DNA of 64,000 nucleotides from Selenomonas sp. (GTDB lineage Bacteria; Bacillota_C; Negativicutes; Selenomonadales; Selenomonadaceae): NCBI RefSeq assembly GCF_024693525.1, contig NZ_JAILKR010000062.1:42082-106081 (forward strand), in the 5' to 3' direction. A program made the position numbers and the translations under genes. Each line of letters begins with the position of its first letter. Positions within the stretch are counted from its first letter, which is position 1. The notes below the pieces were generated by a model. The model did no database searches and was not told the DNA's origin. It saw only the letters and a program-made list of their open reading frames with translations. Shown here one piece after another: positions 42,832-52,618 of the stretch.

Positions 42832-43488
42832 TCACTGACACATGGACAGGATACGGGAAACCACTTCGTCAATGGAAAGACCCGTCGTATCGAGAAGCGT
42901 TGCATCTTCAGCCTGTACCAGCGGCGAAATTTCACGCTCGCTGTCGGCCTTATCCCGGGCAGCAATATCCTGCTGAAGTTTTTCCAAGGTGATGTCGTAG
43001 CCCTTTTCCTTCATTTCCTTCCACCGGCGCATAGCCCGCTCCTCAATGGAAGCCGTCAGGAAAATTTTCACATCTGCATTGGGCAGCACGTTGGTGGCAA
43101 TATCGCGGCCATCCATGAGAACGGAACCGCGCTCTGCCATCTTGCGCTGGAGGTCAACCATCTTAACCCGTACCGGCCCCAGTGCTGCCACCTGGGAAAC
43201 AATGCCACTGACTTCCGGCGTGCGGATAGCCGCACTGACATCCGTGCCATCAACGGTAACCTTCGTCTTGCCATCAGCATACTGGAGATTCACATCGATG
43301 TCCTTGACCACCTCAAGAATCAATTCGTCGGTAATCTCTTTGCCCTGCTGCAGCGTTTTCCAGGCAACGGCACGGTACATAGCGCCCGTATCGATATAGG
43401 TGTAGCCGAGTTTCTTGGCCGCCAGCTGAGCAACGGTACTCTTGCCGGCACCTGCCGGTCCATCAATGGCAACAACTAATTTCTTCAA
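42832..43488 (-). CDS. cmk: Cytidylate kinase
   Basis: 218 residues. P-loop DGPAGAGKST, then YIDTGAMYRAVAW and MDGRDIATNVLPNA, all diagnostic for CMP/dCMP kinase. The start is TTG at 43488 with AGGAGG upstream. In the run aroA-cmk-plsC, an order widely conserved with ispH and S1 in Firmicutes. Confidence 0.97.
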   Translation of the reverse strand: MKKLVVAIDGPAGAGKSTVAQLAAKKLGYTYIDTGAMYRAVAWKTLQQGKEITDELILEVVKDIDVNLQYADGKTKVTVDGTDVSAAIRTPEVSGIVSQVAALGPVRVKMVDLQRKMAERGSVLMDGRDIATNVLPNADVKIFLTASIEERAMRRWKEMKEKGYDITLEKLQQDIAARDKADSEREISPLVQAEDATLLDTTGLSIDEVVSRILSMCQ

Positions 43489-43520
43489 AATCTTTTCCTC
43501 CTAAATGGGTAATTTATTGG

Positions 43521-44819
43521 TTAGCGTAAGCTGTCCAAGGTCTGATAAAACGTGGGATAGGAAATGTTGACGCATTCCGGATTTTCAATGGTGACACCAT
43601 CACCAGCCGCGCCAAGGATTGCTAGCGACATGGCAATGCGGTGGTCATCGTAAGAGAAAGCCTGCGCCTTTTGTATCGGCCGTCCCCCATGAATGACCAG
43701 GCCATCTTCCGTACCTTCTACAGCGCCCGGGGCCAATTTGTTGAACTGGTCGGTAATGGCTTGCAAACGGTCCGTTTCCTTGACGCGTAGTTCACCGGCA
43801 CCAGTGATGACCGTATCGCCTTCGGCAAAGAGAGCCGCTACGGCAATAACCGGAATCTCATCGATAAGCCGCGGCATGATGTCCGCACCAAACTCCGTGC
43901 CATACAGCTTGCGATAGCGAACGCGAATATCTGCCGCTGCTTCGCCACCGCTGGTACGATCATTGATTAGCTCAATATCTGCCCCCATATCCTTGAGTAC
44001 ATCGAGAATACCCGTGCGAGTCTCATTGACCCCTACATTGCGAAGCAGCAAATCACTGCCCGGAACAACGCAGCCTGCCACCAGCCAGTACGCGGCCGAA
44101 CTGATATCACCAGGGACTTCGATTTCCTTCGGTGCCTTAAATTCTGCTACCGGATGAATGGTCACCGCCGTGCCATTTTTCTCCGTATGCACCCCAAAGG
44201 CTTCCAGCATGCGTTCCGTGTGATCACGGGAAGTGAAGGGCTCTACCACCGTGGTATCGCCTTCGGCATACATGCCAGCCAAAAGGATTGCCGATTTGAC
44301 CTGAGCACTGGCCACCGGGCTGTTATAGGTCATGCCCTTTAACTTTTTCTCTTGCGGAACGATGGTAATGGGCAGCTTCTGATTTTCCTGACGGCCGTAG
44401 ATTTTTGCCCCCATCTGAGACAACGGCGCAATGACGCGGCCCATGGGGCGCTTATGCAGCGAAGCATCGCCGGTGAAAGTCGTAAGGAATGGCTGGGGTG
44501 CCAAAATCCCCATCATCAGTCGAAGGGTTGTACCGGAATTTCCCGCATCGATAATCGTCTGGGGCTCCTTCAGTCCACGAAGGCCATTGCCCGTAACGAT
44601 GAGTTCTGTGTCGCTTTTAAATTCCACCTTAGCCCCCAAAGCTTCCATGCAAGCTGCCGTGGACATGCAGTCCTGGGCATGCAGGAAATTCGTGATGTGG
44701 ACCGGCGTACTGCCCAGGGCCGAAAACATGACACTACGATGCGAAATCGACTTATCCCCTGGGATTTGTACTTCCCCCTTCAGGCCGGCTGCTGCTTTTG
44801 CTATCGTTTTGGTATCCAT
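43521..44819 (-). CDS. aroA: 3-phosphoshikimate 1-carboxyvinyltransferase (EPSP synthase)
   Basis: 432 residues. GDKSISHRSVMFSALG at the N-terminus, NSGTTLRLMMGIL, and the C-terminal KETDRLQA and DDHRIAMSLAI blocks are those of EPSP synthase. It joins PEP to shikimate 3-phosphate in aromatic amino-acid synthesis. GGAGTGG precedes the ATG. It starts 25 bp after the flavoprotein gene. Confidence 0.97.
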   Translation of the reverse strand: MDTKTIAKAAAGLKGEVQIPGDKSISHRSVMFSALGSTPVHITNFLHAQDCMSTAACMEALGAKVEFKSDTELIVTGNGLRGLKEPQTIIDAGNSGTTLRLMMGILAPQPFLTTFTGDASLHKRPMGRVIAPLSQMGAKIYGRQENQKLPITIVPQEKKLKGMTYNSPVASAQVKSAILLAGMYAEGDTTVVEPFTSRDHTERMLEAFGVHTEKNGTAVTIHPVAEFKAPKEIEVPGDISSAAYWLVAGCVVPGSDLLLRNVGVNETRTGILDVLKDMGADIELINDRTSGGEAAADIRVRYRKLYGTEFGADIMPRLIDEIPVIAVAALFAEGDTVITGAGELRVKETDRLQAITDQFNKLAPGAVEGTEDGLVIHGGRPIQKAQAFSYDDHRIAMSLAILGAAGDGVTIENPECVNISYPTFYQTLDSLR

Positions 44820-44844
44820 AAAGCCACTCCTATCTTGTCCTTAT

Positions 44845-46089
44845 TCAATCATTCCAGACACTCCAGTTGCCGGCAGCCGCCCCCATGGAAAATGCTGCCT
44901 GGAGATTGTAACCGCCAGTATAGCCATCCACATCGACGACTTCCCCAGCAAAATACAAGCCTGGGACGAGTTTTGATTCCATTGTCTTCGGATTGATTTC
45001 CTTCACCGAAACGCCCCCTACGGTGACAATTGCCTCAGCCAGGGGACGGGTATCCGTAATAACCAGCGTCAAATCCTGAAGCGTCTCCACCAAACGATGG
45101 CGTTCTTCCACCGTAATTTGATGAACCGGCTTGTCCGGTGCCAAAAAAGCACTGTCGAGAACCGGCCCGATGAGTTTATGAGGCAACAAATCCACCAAGG
45201 CATTGGCCAGCTGCTTGCGCTGGTATTTCTCAAAATCGCGCTGGATACGAGCGTCCAGTTTTTCTTCGCTGAGTGCCGGCTTCAAATTGATGGATAGTTC
45301 CACAAAAGAATCCCCTTCCGCCAGATATTCCGAAGCCGTCCGACTCATGGACAAAATAATGGGCCCAGTCACACCGTAATGGGTAAACATCATCTCACCA
45401 AACATCTCCGCGACCTTTTCGCCATCCACCCGCAGGGTACCGCGAACATTGCGCAGGGAAAGCCCCTGAACCTCCCTAACCCAATCATCTTCGGCCACCA
45501 GCGGTACCAGCGATGGACGAACAGGCGCAATAGTATGTCCTAAGGCCTCAGCCATGGCATAGCCGTCCCCAGTCGAACCTGTCCCCGGATAGGAGGCACC
45601 ACCAACGCAGAGTATCACCGCTTCAGCCTTGTAGATAGCACCGGTCTTGGTGCGGACGCCAGCTATTTTTCCATCCTGGGTCAGGATATCTTTTACTGCA
45701 GTGTCCGTCTCAATGGTCACCCCTAATTCGTGAAGGCGTTCCACCATGGCATCTACCACATCCTGAGCCTTATCGCTGACGGGGAAAACACGGTTGCCAC
45801 GTTCCACTTTGGTGGGCACGCCCTGCCCCTCGAAGAAGTAGATGACATCCTGATTGTCAAAGGCGCGCATCGAGCTGTTGAGGAACCGTCCATTTCCATG
45901 GATATTGCGGATAATTTCGGGCACATCGGCTGCATTGGTGATGTTGCAGCGCCCCTTGCCCGTAATCATCATTTTACGACCGGGCTTTTTCATTTTCTCA
46001 AGGATTACCACTTCCGCACCGTTTTCGGCCGCCTTGATGGCGGCCATCATTCCGGCGGGCCCGGCACCTACTACCACGATTTGTTTCAT
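44845..46089 (-). CDS. HI0933/BaiN-type flavoprotein
   Basis: 414 residues. FAD-binding VVVGAGPAGMMAAIKAAENG at the N-terminus, MMITGKGRCNITNA shortly after, and the C-terminal GLYFAGEVVDVDGYTGGYN block place it in the HI0933/BaiN family of NAD(P)/FAD-dependent oxidoreductases. BaiN acts in bile-acid dehydroxylation in one species, but most members have no known substrate. Its start overlaps the rluB stop by 4 bp (ATGA). Confidence 0.92.
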   Translation of the reverse strand: MKQIVVVGAGPAGMMAAIKAAENGAEVVILEKMKKPGRKMMITGKGRCNITNAADVPEIIRNIHGNGRFLNSSMRAFDNQDVIYFFEGQGVPTKVERGNRVFPVSDKAQDVVDAMVERLHELGVTIETDTAVKDILTQDGKIAGVRTKTGAIYKAEAVILCVGGASYPGTGSTGDGYAMAEALGHTIAPVRPSLVPLVAEDDWVREVQGLSLRNVRGTLRVDGEKVAEMFGEMMFTHYGVTGPIILSMSRTASEYLAEGDSFVELSINLKPALSEEKLDARIQRDFEKYQRKQLANALVDLLPHKLIGPVLDSAFLAPDKPVHQITVEERHRLVETLQDLTLVITDTRPLAEAIVTVGGVSVKEINPKTMESKLVPGLYFAGEVVDVDGYTGGYNLQAAFSMGAAAGNWSVWND

Positions 46090-46814
46090 TCTTTCAATCC
46101 TGCCAATCTATACAATGCAGAAAGCTCTTTTGCCGTAAGCTCCCGATGTTTTCCACGGCCAACTCCCTCTAAAGTAAGCCCGGCAAACTTTATGCGTTTC
46201 AAGGCCTTCACATCGGAACCAATGGCCGCAAACATTCGGCGCACCTGCCGGTTGCGGCCTTCGTGGATGGAGATTTCCACCCGGCTCTGCCCTCCCCCCT
46301 GTTCTAACAGGCGAATCCTGGCGGGCGCCGTCATGCCATCCTCCAACCGGATTCCCTGGCGCAGACGGTCCAACTTTAGCTCATCCGGTTCCCCAGCAAT
46401 GCGGGCCACATAGGTCTTCTCCACCTCGTATTTGGGATGAAGCAGCCCATTCATCAAGGCACCGTCATTGGTAAGGATAAGCAGGCCCTCGGTATTGTTA
46501 TCCAACCTTCCCACTGGATAAATGCGCTCTTTGACCTCCGGCAGCAAGTCTAATACCGTCGAGCGGCCCCGCTCATCCTTAGCGGTAGAAATATAGCCCT
46601 TGGGCTTATTGAGCAGAAAATAGACATGGCGCTGCCGCGAGGCGATTTTTTTGCCATCCACACGGATATCTGCCTGGGCAAGGTCAACCTTTACGCCAAG
46701 TTCCGTTACGACCTTGCCATTTACCTTAACCCTGCCCTCTTGTATCATTTTTTCCGCCGCCCGCCGGGAAGCTATCCCAGCCTGACTGATAACCTTCTGC
46801 AAGCGTTCCTGCAT
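46086..46814 (-). CDS. rluB: Pseudouridine synthase RluB family
   Basis: 242 residues. S4 RNA-binding domain at the N-terminus (MQERLQKVISQAGIASRRAA), then the catalytic Asp in VGRLDNNTEGLLI and the RNRQVRRM block. It makes pseudouridine in 23S rRNA; the exact site is assumed from the family. The ATG overlaps the stop of the carboxypeptidase gene (TGATG), with AAAGGA 9 bp before. Confidence 0.93.
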   Translation of the reverse strand: MQERLQKVISQAGIASRRAAEKMIQEGRVKVNGKVVTELGVKVDLAQADIRVDGKKIASRQRHVYFLLNKPKGYISTAKDERGRSTVLDLLPEVKERIYPVGRLDNNTEGLLILTNDGALMNGLLHPKYEVEKTYVARIAGEPDELKLDRLRQGIRLEDGMTAPARIRLLEQGGGQSRVEISIHEGRNRQVRRMFAAIGSDVKALKRIKFAGLTLEGVGRGKHRELTAKELSALYRLAGLKE

Positions 46815-48058
46815 CAGAACAATCCTTTCATCAACTTCGTAATCCAGCCCGTGAAATCCGACCAAAAGGTGTGATAGGCCACATCCTGAGATGCCAACAA
46901 GTCCACCCGATCCACGACAATGCCGTCCGCATAACAGATGGCCTTGCCGACAACATCGCCCTTTTTGATGGGGGCACTAATTTCATCCGGCACTTCGATT
47001 TTCTTTTCGAGCTTGGGATTTTCATCCTGTAATATCCCAATTACCGAATCCCGAGCAGCCACCAGGGTCATTTCATCAATGCGGGCGTCGGCCACCTTTG
47101 TCTTGACCACCTCTTCCCCTGCTTTGCAGAAGGAGCTGGGCCGGGTATGGGCAAAGCCGTAATCCAGCATGGCATAGGCATCCGTCCACATCACTGGGTC
47201 ATCGAGGACAACGGCAATCAATTGAACGCCATCCCGTTTTGCCGCCGAGACCACACAGCGTCCAGCCCGCTCGGTATAGCCGGTCTTTACACCATTGCCA
47301 CCCCGATACTGCCAAAGCAGTTTATTCTCACTGGTAATATGCTTAGACGGGTCGCGGAGCCAATTATAATCCGCATCCTGAACGCTTACAATGGACTCAA
47401 ATTCTGGCAGGGAATAGCCATAAGCCGTAATCCGTGCCAAGTCGTGGGCCGTAGTATAGTGATTGTCATCCGGCAAACCATGGGCATTGACAAAATTTGT
47501 CCCCACTGCACCAATTTCCCGGGCTTTATCCGTCATCATCTTGGCAAAAGCCGGCACAGAACCGGCAATATGCTCAGCCACCGCCACCGTTGCATCATTT
47601 CCCGACTGCATCATCATGCCTGTCAGAAGTTCCCGTAGGGGCATCTTATCGCCTTTTTCCAAATATAACGACGACCCCTCCAGCCCTACAGCATTGGCCC
47701 CAACCGTTACCATATCGTCAAGATTTCCCTTTTCCAGCGCAATAATCAGCGTCATGATTTTGGTGGTGCTGGCCGGAAAACGGCGCTCGTCTTTGTTGCG
47801 GGCATAAAGGATATTTCCCGTCTTCGCCTCAATGAGGATGGCTGAGCGCGCCATAAGGTTCGGCATCGCATCGTTGGGTGACACCTGGATTCCCAAATCC
47901 TTCGCAGTGGGCTTCACCACTTTGGCCGCTGGATGCATCACCGGATTGGCCGGCTGGGCAATTGCCAGCTGCATCGGCGTTCCGAGAAATACTCCTGCGC
48001 CTACCAAACAAACTGCAACTCTCCTCTGAATTGCCTTATTCAAAAAAATACACTCCAT
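46814..48058 (-). CDS. dacF: D-alanyl-D-alanine carboxypeptidase (DacF-like PBP)
   Basis: 414 residues with a signal peptide (about residues 10-34). The penicillin-binding triads are complete: PASTTK (SxxK), QSGND (SxN) and GVKTGYT (KTG). A C-terminal PBP5-type beta domain ends in an amphipathic, membrane-docking helix (FWSDFTGWITKLMKGLF). It trims the terminal D-Ala of peptidoglycan stem peptides. Own promoter; the ribosome-binding region is inside a small hairpin. Confidence 0.94.
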   Translation of the reverse strand: MECIFLNKAIQRRVAVCLVGAGVFLGTPMQLAIAQPANPVMHPAAKVVKPTAKDLGIQVSPNDAMPNLMARSAILIEAKTGNILYARNKDERRFPASTTKIMTLIIALEKGNLDDMVTVGANAVGLEGSSLYLEKGDKMPLRELLTGMMMQSGNDATVAVAEHIAGSVPAFAKMMTDKAREIGAVGTNFVNAHGLPDDNHYTTAHDLARITAYGYSLPEFESIVSVQDADYNWLRDPSKHITSENKLLWQYRGGNGVKTGYTERAGRCVVSAAKRDGVQLIAVVLDDPVMWTDAYAMLDYGFAHTRPSSFCKAGEEVVKTKVADARIDEMTLVAARDSVIGILQDENPKLEKKIEVPDEISAPIKKGDVVGKAICYADGIVVDRVDLLASQDVAYHTFWSDFTGWITKLMKGLF

Positions 48059-48063
48059 TCCCT

Positions 48064-48081
48064 AGGGGACTCTCCTCCCCT
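48064..48081 (-). promoter_or_regulatory. Hairpin enclosing the dacF ribosome-binding region
   Basis: AGGGGA (minus strand) pairs with TCCCCT across the loop GGAGAG, placing the Shine-Dalgarno bases in the loop and 5' arm, about 5-20 bp before the start codon. Confidence 0.45.
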
Positions 48082-48097
48082 ATGATACATACATCTT

Positions 48098-48126
48098 ATT
48101 GTAACATTTGCCTTTTCCCTTGGCAA
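48098..48126 (-). promoter_or_regulatory. Promoter of dacF
   Basis: Minus strand TTGCCA (48121-48126), 17-bp spacer, TACAAT (48098-48103), between the dnaE stop and the dacF start. Confidence 0.6.
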
Positions 48127-48136
48127 ATCAAAGGTC

Positions 48137-51100
48137 TTAGCGCTTTTTGACCGCTTTATCTCCCAAAAGTTTCCTAAGCTCAACCAACACTTCTTCGCTG
48201 TCATCTACCCAGAAGGAGTCTCCTAATTTCTGCCAACGGCCCTGATGGATATAAACCGGCAGCTGCCCATGATGGGCCGCCAGAATCTCCTTGAGTTTCT
48301 CTTTGGTATCCGCCGCCGTTTCCCCTTCGGGAAGCTGCAGATAATATTCGGGCTGATAGTCGCGAAGGGACCAGATTTTATCCGCCAAAATCTTGACGCC
48401 ATCGTCAGCAATGTCAGCCTTGCCCTGAATGACCACGGCCATATCCGGCACCAACAGATTGACATTTTCATAGAAAGTCCGGGGGAATACGGTGATTTCT
48501 ATGCGCTCGGTATAATCCTCCAGCGTGGCAAAACACATGGTATCCCCCTTCTTGGTAGTAATGCGTTTAAGCTCCGTCAGCATGCCGCCCACCCGGACCA
48601 CCTGCTTATCCTTCACAATTCCTGTCGAAAGGGTGGCAATTTCTGGCAGGTTTGCCAATTTGCGGCGGAACTGGTCCAAGGGATGGCCGGTGATGTAAAA
48701 CCCCGTCGTATCCTTTTCCCATTCCAGGCGTTCTGCCTCGGAAATCTCCTCAATATTCGGCAACTTGAGTTCGCCAGCTTCTCCCATGGTCTCTTCGCTG
48801 AACAGTCCTAGTTGGCCATTTAACGCATCCTTTTGCTGACGTTGGGCTTCACCTACAGCCTGCTCCAACACAGCCAGTAGCTGGCTGCGTTTAGCCCCGG
48901 AGGTATCAAAGGCCCCGCATTTAATGAGGCTTTCGATGACGCGCTTATTCACCTTGCCCATATCCACCCGGCTGCAAAAGTCCACCAGCGACTTGAAAGG
49001 GCCGTCCTGTTGGCGGGCCTGAGTGATATCCTGAATCGCCGCTTCGCCCACATTGCGCACCGCCGCCAAGCCAAAGCGCACCGCCTCGCCATCAACGCTG
49101 AAATTCGCCGAGCTGGCATTGATATCCGGCGGCAGAATCTTTATCCCCATACGGCGGCATAACTCGATATAGGTAGGAACCTTCTGGGTATCCATGATGC
49201 TCGTAAGCATGGCCGCCATAAACTCCGAGGGATAATGGGCTTTGAGGTAGGCTGTCTGCCAAGCCACTAAAGCATAAGCGGCACTATGGGATTTATTGAA
49301 CCCGTAATCGGCAAAATGGGTCAACAAATCAAAAATCCGATTGGCGAGGCCCGGTTCAATGTTGTTCTTCGCACAGCCCGACAGGAAATTTGTCTTCTGA
49401 GCCATCAGGATTTCGTGTTTCTTCTTTCCCATAGCACGGCGCAAAAGGTCAGCTTGTCCTAAGGTAAAGCCTGCCAGCACCTGAACGATTTGCATAACCT
49501 GCTCCTGGTAGAGCACCACGCCAAAGGTCTCCTTTAAAATTGGCTCCAACAGTGGATGCATGTATTGAACTTCCTTGCGGCCATGACGTCCGCCGATAAA
49601 GTCCTCCACCATGCCACTGCCCAGGGGACCCGGACGATACAGGGCCACCGTCGGAATGAGGTCGGTAAAGCCTCGGGGAGCCAAATCCTTGACCAGCTGG
49701 GTCATGCCCGATGACTCCATCTGGAACACCGCACCGGTCCGCCCCTCGCAGAGCATCTTGGCCGTTGCTTCATCCTCCAAGGGAATCTTGTTGATATCGA
49801 TGGTTTCCCCACGGGTCTTTTGGATATTGGCCAAGGTATCGCTGATAACCGTCAAAGTGCGAAGGCCCAAAAAGTCCATCTTTAAGAGCCCGAGTTCTTC
49901 CACATGATCCTTGTCAAACTCCGTCACCAGCGTCCCATCGGAAACCGAAACGGGCAGATAATCCGTCAGCGGATTCCGGGCGATAACGACACCAGCAGCA
50001 TGGGTGGAGGAATGACGCGGCAGCCCCTCCACCTTGCGGGCAAGGTCGATGAGCCGCTTAACCTCAGGGATGGTGTCATACATGGACTTAAACTCTTTGG
50101 ACTCTTTTAAGGCCTTGTCCAAGGTCATCTTGAGCTCATTGGGTATGAGCTTAGCAATATCGGCCACCTGGGCATATGGCATATTGAGCACCCGGCCCAC
50201 ATCGCGAACAGCACCTTTAGCCGCCATGGTACCAAAAGTGACAATCTGCGCCACATGGTCATAGCCATAACGCTCCTTGACGTAGTCGATGACCTCTTCG
50301 CGCCGAATATAGCAAAAATCAATATCGATATCCGGCATAGTCACGCGCTCCGGGTTCAAGAAGCGCTCAAAGAGCAAATCGTATTTGAGCGGGTCCAGGT
50401 TGGTGATACCCAAGAGATAGGCAACAATACTTCCTGCCGCCGAGCCACGCCCCGGACCTACGGAAATCCCCACTTCCCGGGAATGATTGATAAAGTCCCA
50501 AACAATTAAAAAATAGCTGTCATACCCCATCCGATGAATGATGCCCAGCTCGTAGTCTAAACGCTCCTTGACTTTGGGCGAAGCATCGGGATAATGGGAC
50601 GGCATCGCCTGCTCACAAAGGGCCCGCAAATAGGCTTCATCGTCGGCATAGGGGGCCGGAATCGGATAATACGGCAACTGGATATGACCAAACTCAAAAT
50701 CCACCTGGCAGCGCTCCGCTATCTTTTGCGTATTGGAAATAGCCTCGGGATAATCGGGAAATAAATTGGCCATTTCCGTTGGAGACTTCAAATAATAGTC
50801 ATCGCTGTTAAACCGCATACGGTCCGGGTCGTCAATGGTCTTGCCCATCTGGATGCAGAGCAGCACGTCGTGAAACTCGCTGTCCTCCCGTTTGACATAA
50901 TGGCAGTCGTTGGTGGCCACCAGGCCCACATCGTACTTTCGGGCTAATTCAATCAAACCGGCATTGGCTTTGCGCTCCTCAGGCAGCCCGTGATTCTGAA
51001 TTTCCAAAAAGAAATTATCCCGGCCAAAGATATCCAGATACTCCTGAACCAGCGCCTCGGCCTTTTCCTTGTTGTCCTGAATGAGCGCCCGGGGAATTTC

Positions 51101-51532
51101 ACCGGCAATGCAGGCGGACAGGCAGATAATACCCTCATGATACTGGCGCAAAAGTTCCTTATCGATGCGCGGTTTATAGTACATGCCCTCGATATTAGCC
51201 AACGACACGAGCTGTACGAGGTTTTTATAGCCCGTCTGATTCTCCGCCAGCAAAATCTGGTGATAATATTTAACGCCGCCAACTTCCTGCCGTTCCTTAC
51301 GGCTAGTGGGCGCTACATAGACTTCACAGCCGATAATCGGCTTTATCCCCTGCTTTTTGCATTCTTTATAGAAATCAATGACACCGAACATGACGCCATG
51401 GTCGGTGATAGCCAGGGAATCCATGCCCAGCTCTTTCGTCGTGGCAACCAATTCCCTGATGCGGCTGGCACCGTCTAGCAGGCTGAATTCTGTATGTGTA
51501 TGAAGGTGGCAAAACGGAATCTTGCTGACCAT
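48137..51532 (-). CDS. dnaE: DNA polymerase III alpha subunit, DnaE
   Basis: 1131 residues. PHP domain first (CHLHTHTEFSLLDGA, ITDHGVMFG, NDCHYV), then the C-family polymerase core with PDIDIDFCY near residue 398 and RGSAAGSIVAYLLG, a helix-hairpin-helix region and an OB domain near residue 1000 (VRVGGMLTELKRITTKKG). The PHP metal ligands are kept. In Firmicutes with PolC, DnaE usually extends RNA primers on the lagging strand. AAGGGG precedes the ATG. An extended -10 (TGT-TATACT, 51584-51592) lies upstream. Confidence 0.97.
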   Translation of the reverse strand: MVSKIPFCHLHTHTEFSLLDGASRIRELVATTKELGMDSLAITDHGVMFGVIDFYKECKKQGIKPIIGCEVYVAPTSRKERQEVGGVKYYHQILLAENQTGYKNLVQLVSLANIEGMYYKPRIDKELLRQYHEGIICLSACIAGEIPRALIQDNKEKAEALVQEYLDIFGRDNFFLEIQNHGLPEERKANAGLIELARKYDVGLVATNDCHYVKREDSEFHDVLLCIQMGKTIDDPDRMRFNSDDYYLKSPTEMANLFPDYPEAISNTQKIAERCQVDFEFGHIQLPYYPIPAPYADDEAYLRALCEQAMPSHYPDASPKVKERLDYELGIIHRMGYDSYFLIVWDFINHSREVGISVGPGRGSAAGSIVAYLLGITNLDPLKYDLLFERFLNPERVTMPDIDIDFCYIRREEVIDYVKERYGYDHVAQIVTFGTMAAKGAVRDVGRVLNMPYAQVADIAKLIPNELKMTLDKALKESKEFKSMYDTIPEVKRLIDLARKVEGLPRHSSTHAAGVVIARNPLTDYLPVSVSDGTLVTEFDKDHVEELGLLKMDFLGLRTLTVISDTLANIQKTRGETIDINKIPLEDEATAKMLCEGRTGAVFQMESSGMTQLVKDLAPRGFTDLIPTVALYRPGPLGSGMVEDFIGGRHGRKEVQYMHPLLEPILKETFGVVLYQEQVMQIVQVLAGFTLGQADLLRRAMGKKKHEILMAQKTNFLSGCAKNNIEPGLANRIFDLLTHFADYGFNKSHSAAYALVAWQTAYLKAHYPSEFMAAMLTSIMDTQKVPTYIELCRRMGIKILPPDINASSANFSVDGEAVRFGLAAVRNVGEAAIQDITQARQQDGPFKSLVDFCSRVDMGKVNKRVIESLIKCGAFDTSGAKRSQLLAVLEQAVGEAQRQQKDALNGQLGLFSEETMGEAGELKLPNIEEISEAERLEWEKDTTGFYITGHPLDQFRRKLANLPEIATLSTGIVKDKQVVRVGGMLTELKRITTKKGDTMCFATLEDYTERIEITVFPRTFYENVNLLVPDMAVVIQGKADIADDGVKILADKIWSLRDYQPEYYLQLPEGETAADTKEKLKEILAAHHGQLPVYIHQGRWQKLGDSFWVDDSEEVLVELRKLLGDKAVKKR

Positions 51533-51593
51533 CTATCTATCCCCTTCTCGCAATAAAATGTTTTCGTTCCTATCGTGCTTATTAGTATAACAC

Positions 51594-51629
51594 AAAATGA
51601 GCATAGCCGTATCGGCCCATGCTCATTTT
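51594..51629 (-). terminator. Terminator of nudC
   Basis: Stem AAAATGAGCATAGCC / GGCCCATGCTCATTTT with one bulge and 5-base loop, T-rich on the minus strand, 25 bp past the nudC stop. Confidence 0.75.
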
Positions 51630-51653
51630 AAACAAGATGAAATTTTACACGTC

Positions 51654-52487
51654 TTAGTTAATTTTTCCCTCTTTGAAAGCCATCATCATCGCATGGGTCA
51701 GACTGAAATCATCAGCCTGGCCTTCGATATCCTCGCGTTTTACCCAAACACCCTCTTTGAGTTCATCTTCTTCGAGACGAATCGTCGTATCCCCATCCAC
51801 TTCGCAGAAAAACCCCGTCAGAATATCCAAGGCGCTGCCCCAGGGCTGGGACTTATAGTAGCGGATGTTCTTAACCTTGATCCCCACTTCTTCCATGACT
51901 TCCCGGGCCACACATTCCTCCAGGGTCTCACCGATTTCCGTAAAACCAGCTACCAAAGCATAGAAAGACATCTTGCGGTTGGCGTACTTCGTCAACAAGA
52001 TGCGGTCGCCGTCAATGACGCCGACGATCACAGCGGGAATCAGCCGGGGATAAATCACATTGCTGCAGTCAGGGCACACCAGCGCCCGCTCCACCTCGGA
52101 ATGCTCCGTCTCATGGCCACAGCGGCCGCAAAAGCGGTTATCCCGATACCACATGGCCAGGTGATAAGCCGTATACACCGCATACATCAAATGACGCGGC
52201 CCCTTGTATTGGTAGCGAATATCGCGCAAGGTCTCATAGCGATAGCCTTCGGCCTTTATCTCCTCCCCAGCAAACACCAGATAATAATCCTGTTCATCCA
52301 AGGAAAAAAGGTACTGACAGGCAAAATCGCCAGCTATCTCCTTACGCTTAGGAAACTGCAGCTGATGCTCCGCCCCACCGGCTAGAATCGCCTTATCCTT
52401 GATACAAATAAGCACATCATCGGGCTGACATACTTTGTCCGCCTGATACTGATTGTATAACTTGTGCGGTCTTATATCCTGAATCAT
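51654..52487 (-). CDS. nudC: NAD+ diphosphatase (NudC)
   Basis: 277 residues. Zinc ribbon FCGRCGHET ... LVCPDCSN in the middle, Nudix box GFTEIGETLEECVAREVMEEVGI-type pattern (key residues G, E, REV.EE.G) and the SQPWGSA motif that marks the NADH pyrophosphatase subfamily. It splits NAD(H) into NMN and AMP and may remove NAD caps from RNA. GGAGGGTG precedes the ATG at 52487. Confidence 0.95.
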   Translation of the reverse strand: MIQDIRPHKLYNQYQADKVCQPDDVLICIKDKAILAGGAEHQLQFPKRKEIAGDFACQYLFSLDEQDYYLVFAGEEIKAEGYRYETLRDIRYQYKGPRHLMYAVYTAYHLAMWYRDNRFCGRCGHETEHSEVERALVCPDCSNVIYPRLIPAVIVGVIDGDRILLTKYANRKMSFYALVAGFTEIGETLEECVAREVMEEVGIKVKNIRYYKSQPWGSALDILTGFFCEVDGDTTIRLEEDELKEGVWVKREDIEGQADDFSLTHAMMMAFKEGKIN

Positions 52488-52542
52488 GAACAACACCCTC
52501 CGCTAAAACGATTAACACCTTCTAATTTTATCACAAAAGAAC

Positions 52543-52576
52543 ACCGTTGGCACGAGCCCCAGCGGGTGCCAACGGT
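52543..52576 (-). terminator. Terminator of the chemoreceptor gene
   Basis: 11-bp perfect stem ACCGTTGGCAC / GTGCCAACGGT with a 12-base loop, T-rich flank on the minus strand, 42 bp past the stop. Confidence 0.75.
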
Positions 52577-52618
52577 TTTCTTTCACATATTTACTATTTT
52601 ACGCACAATTTTTCCTTC

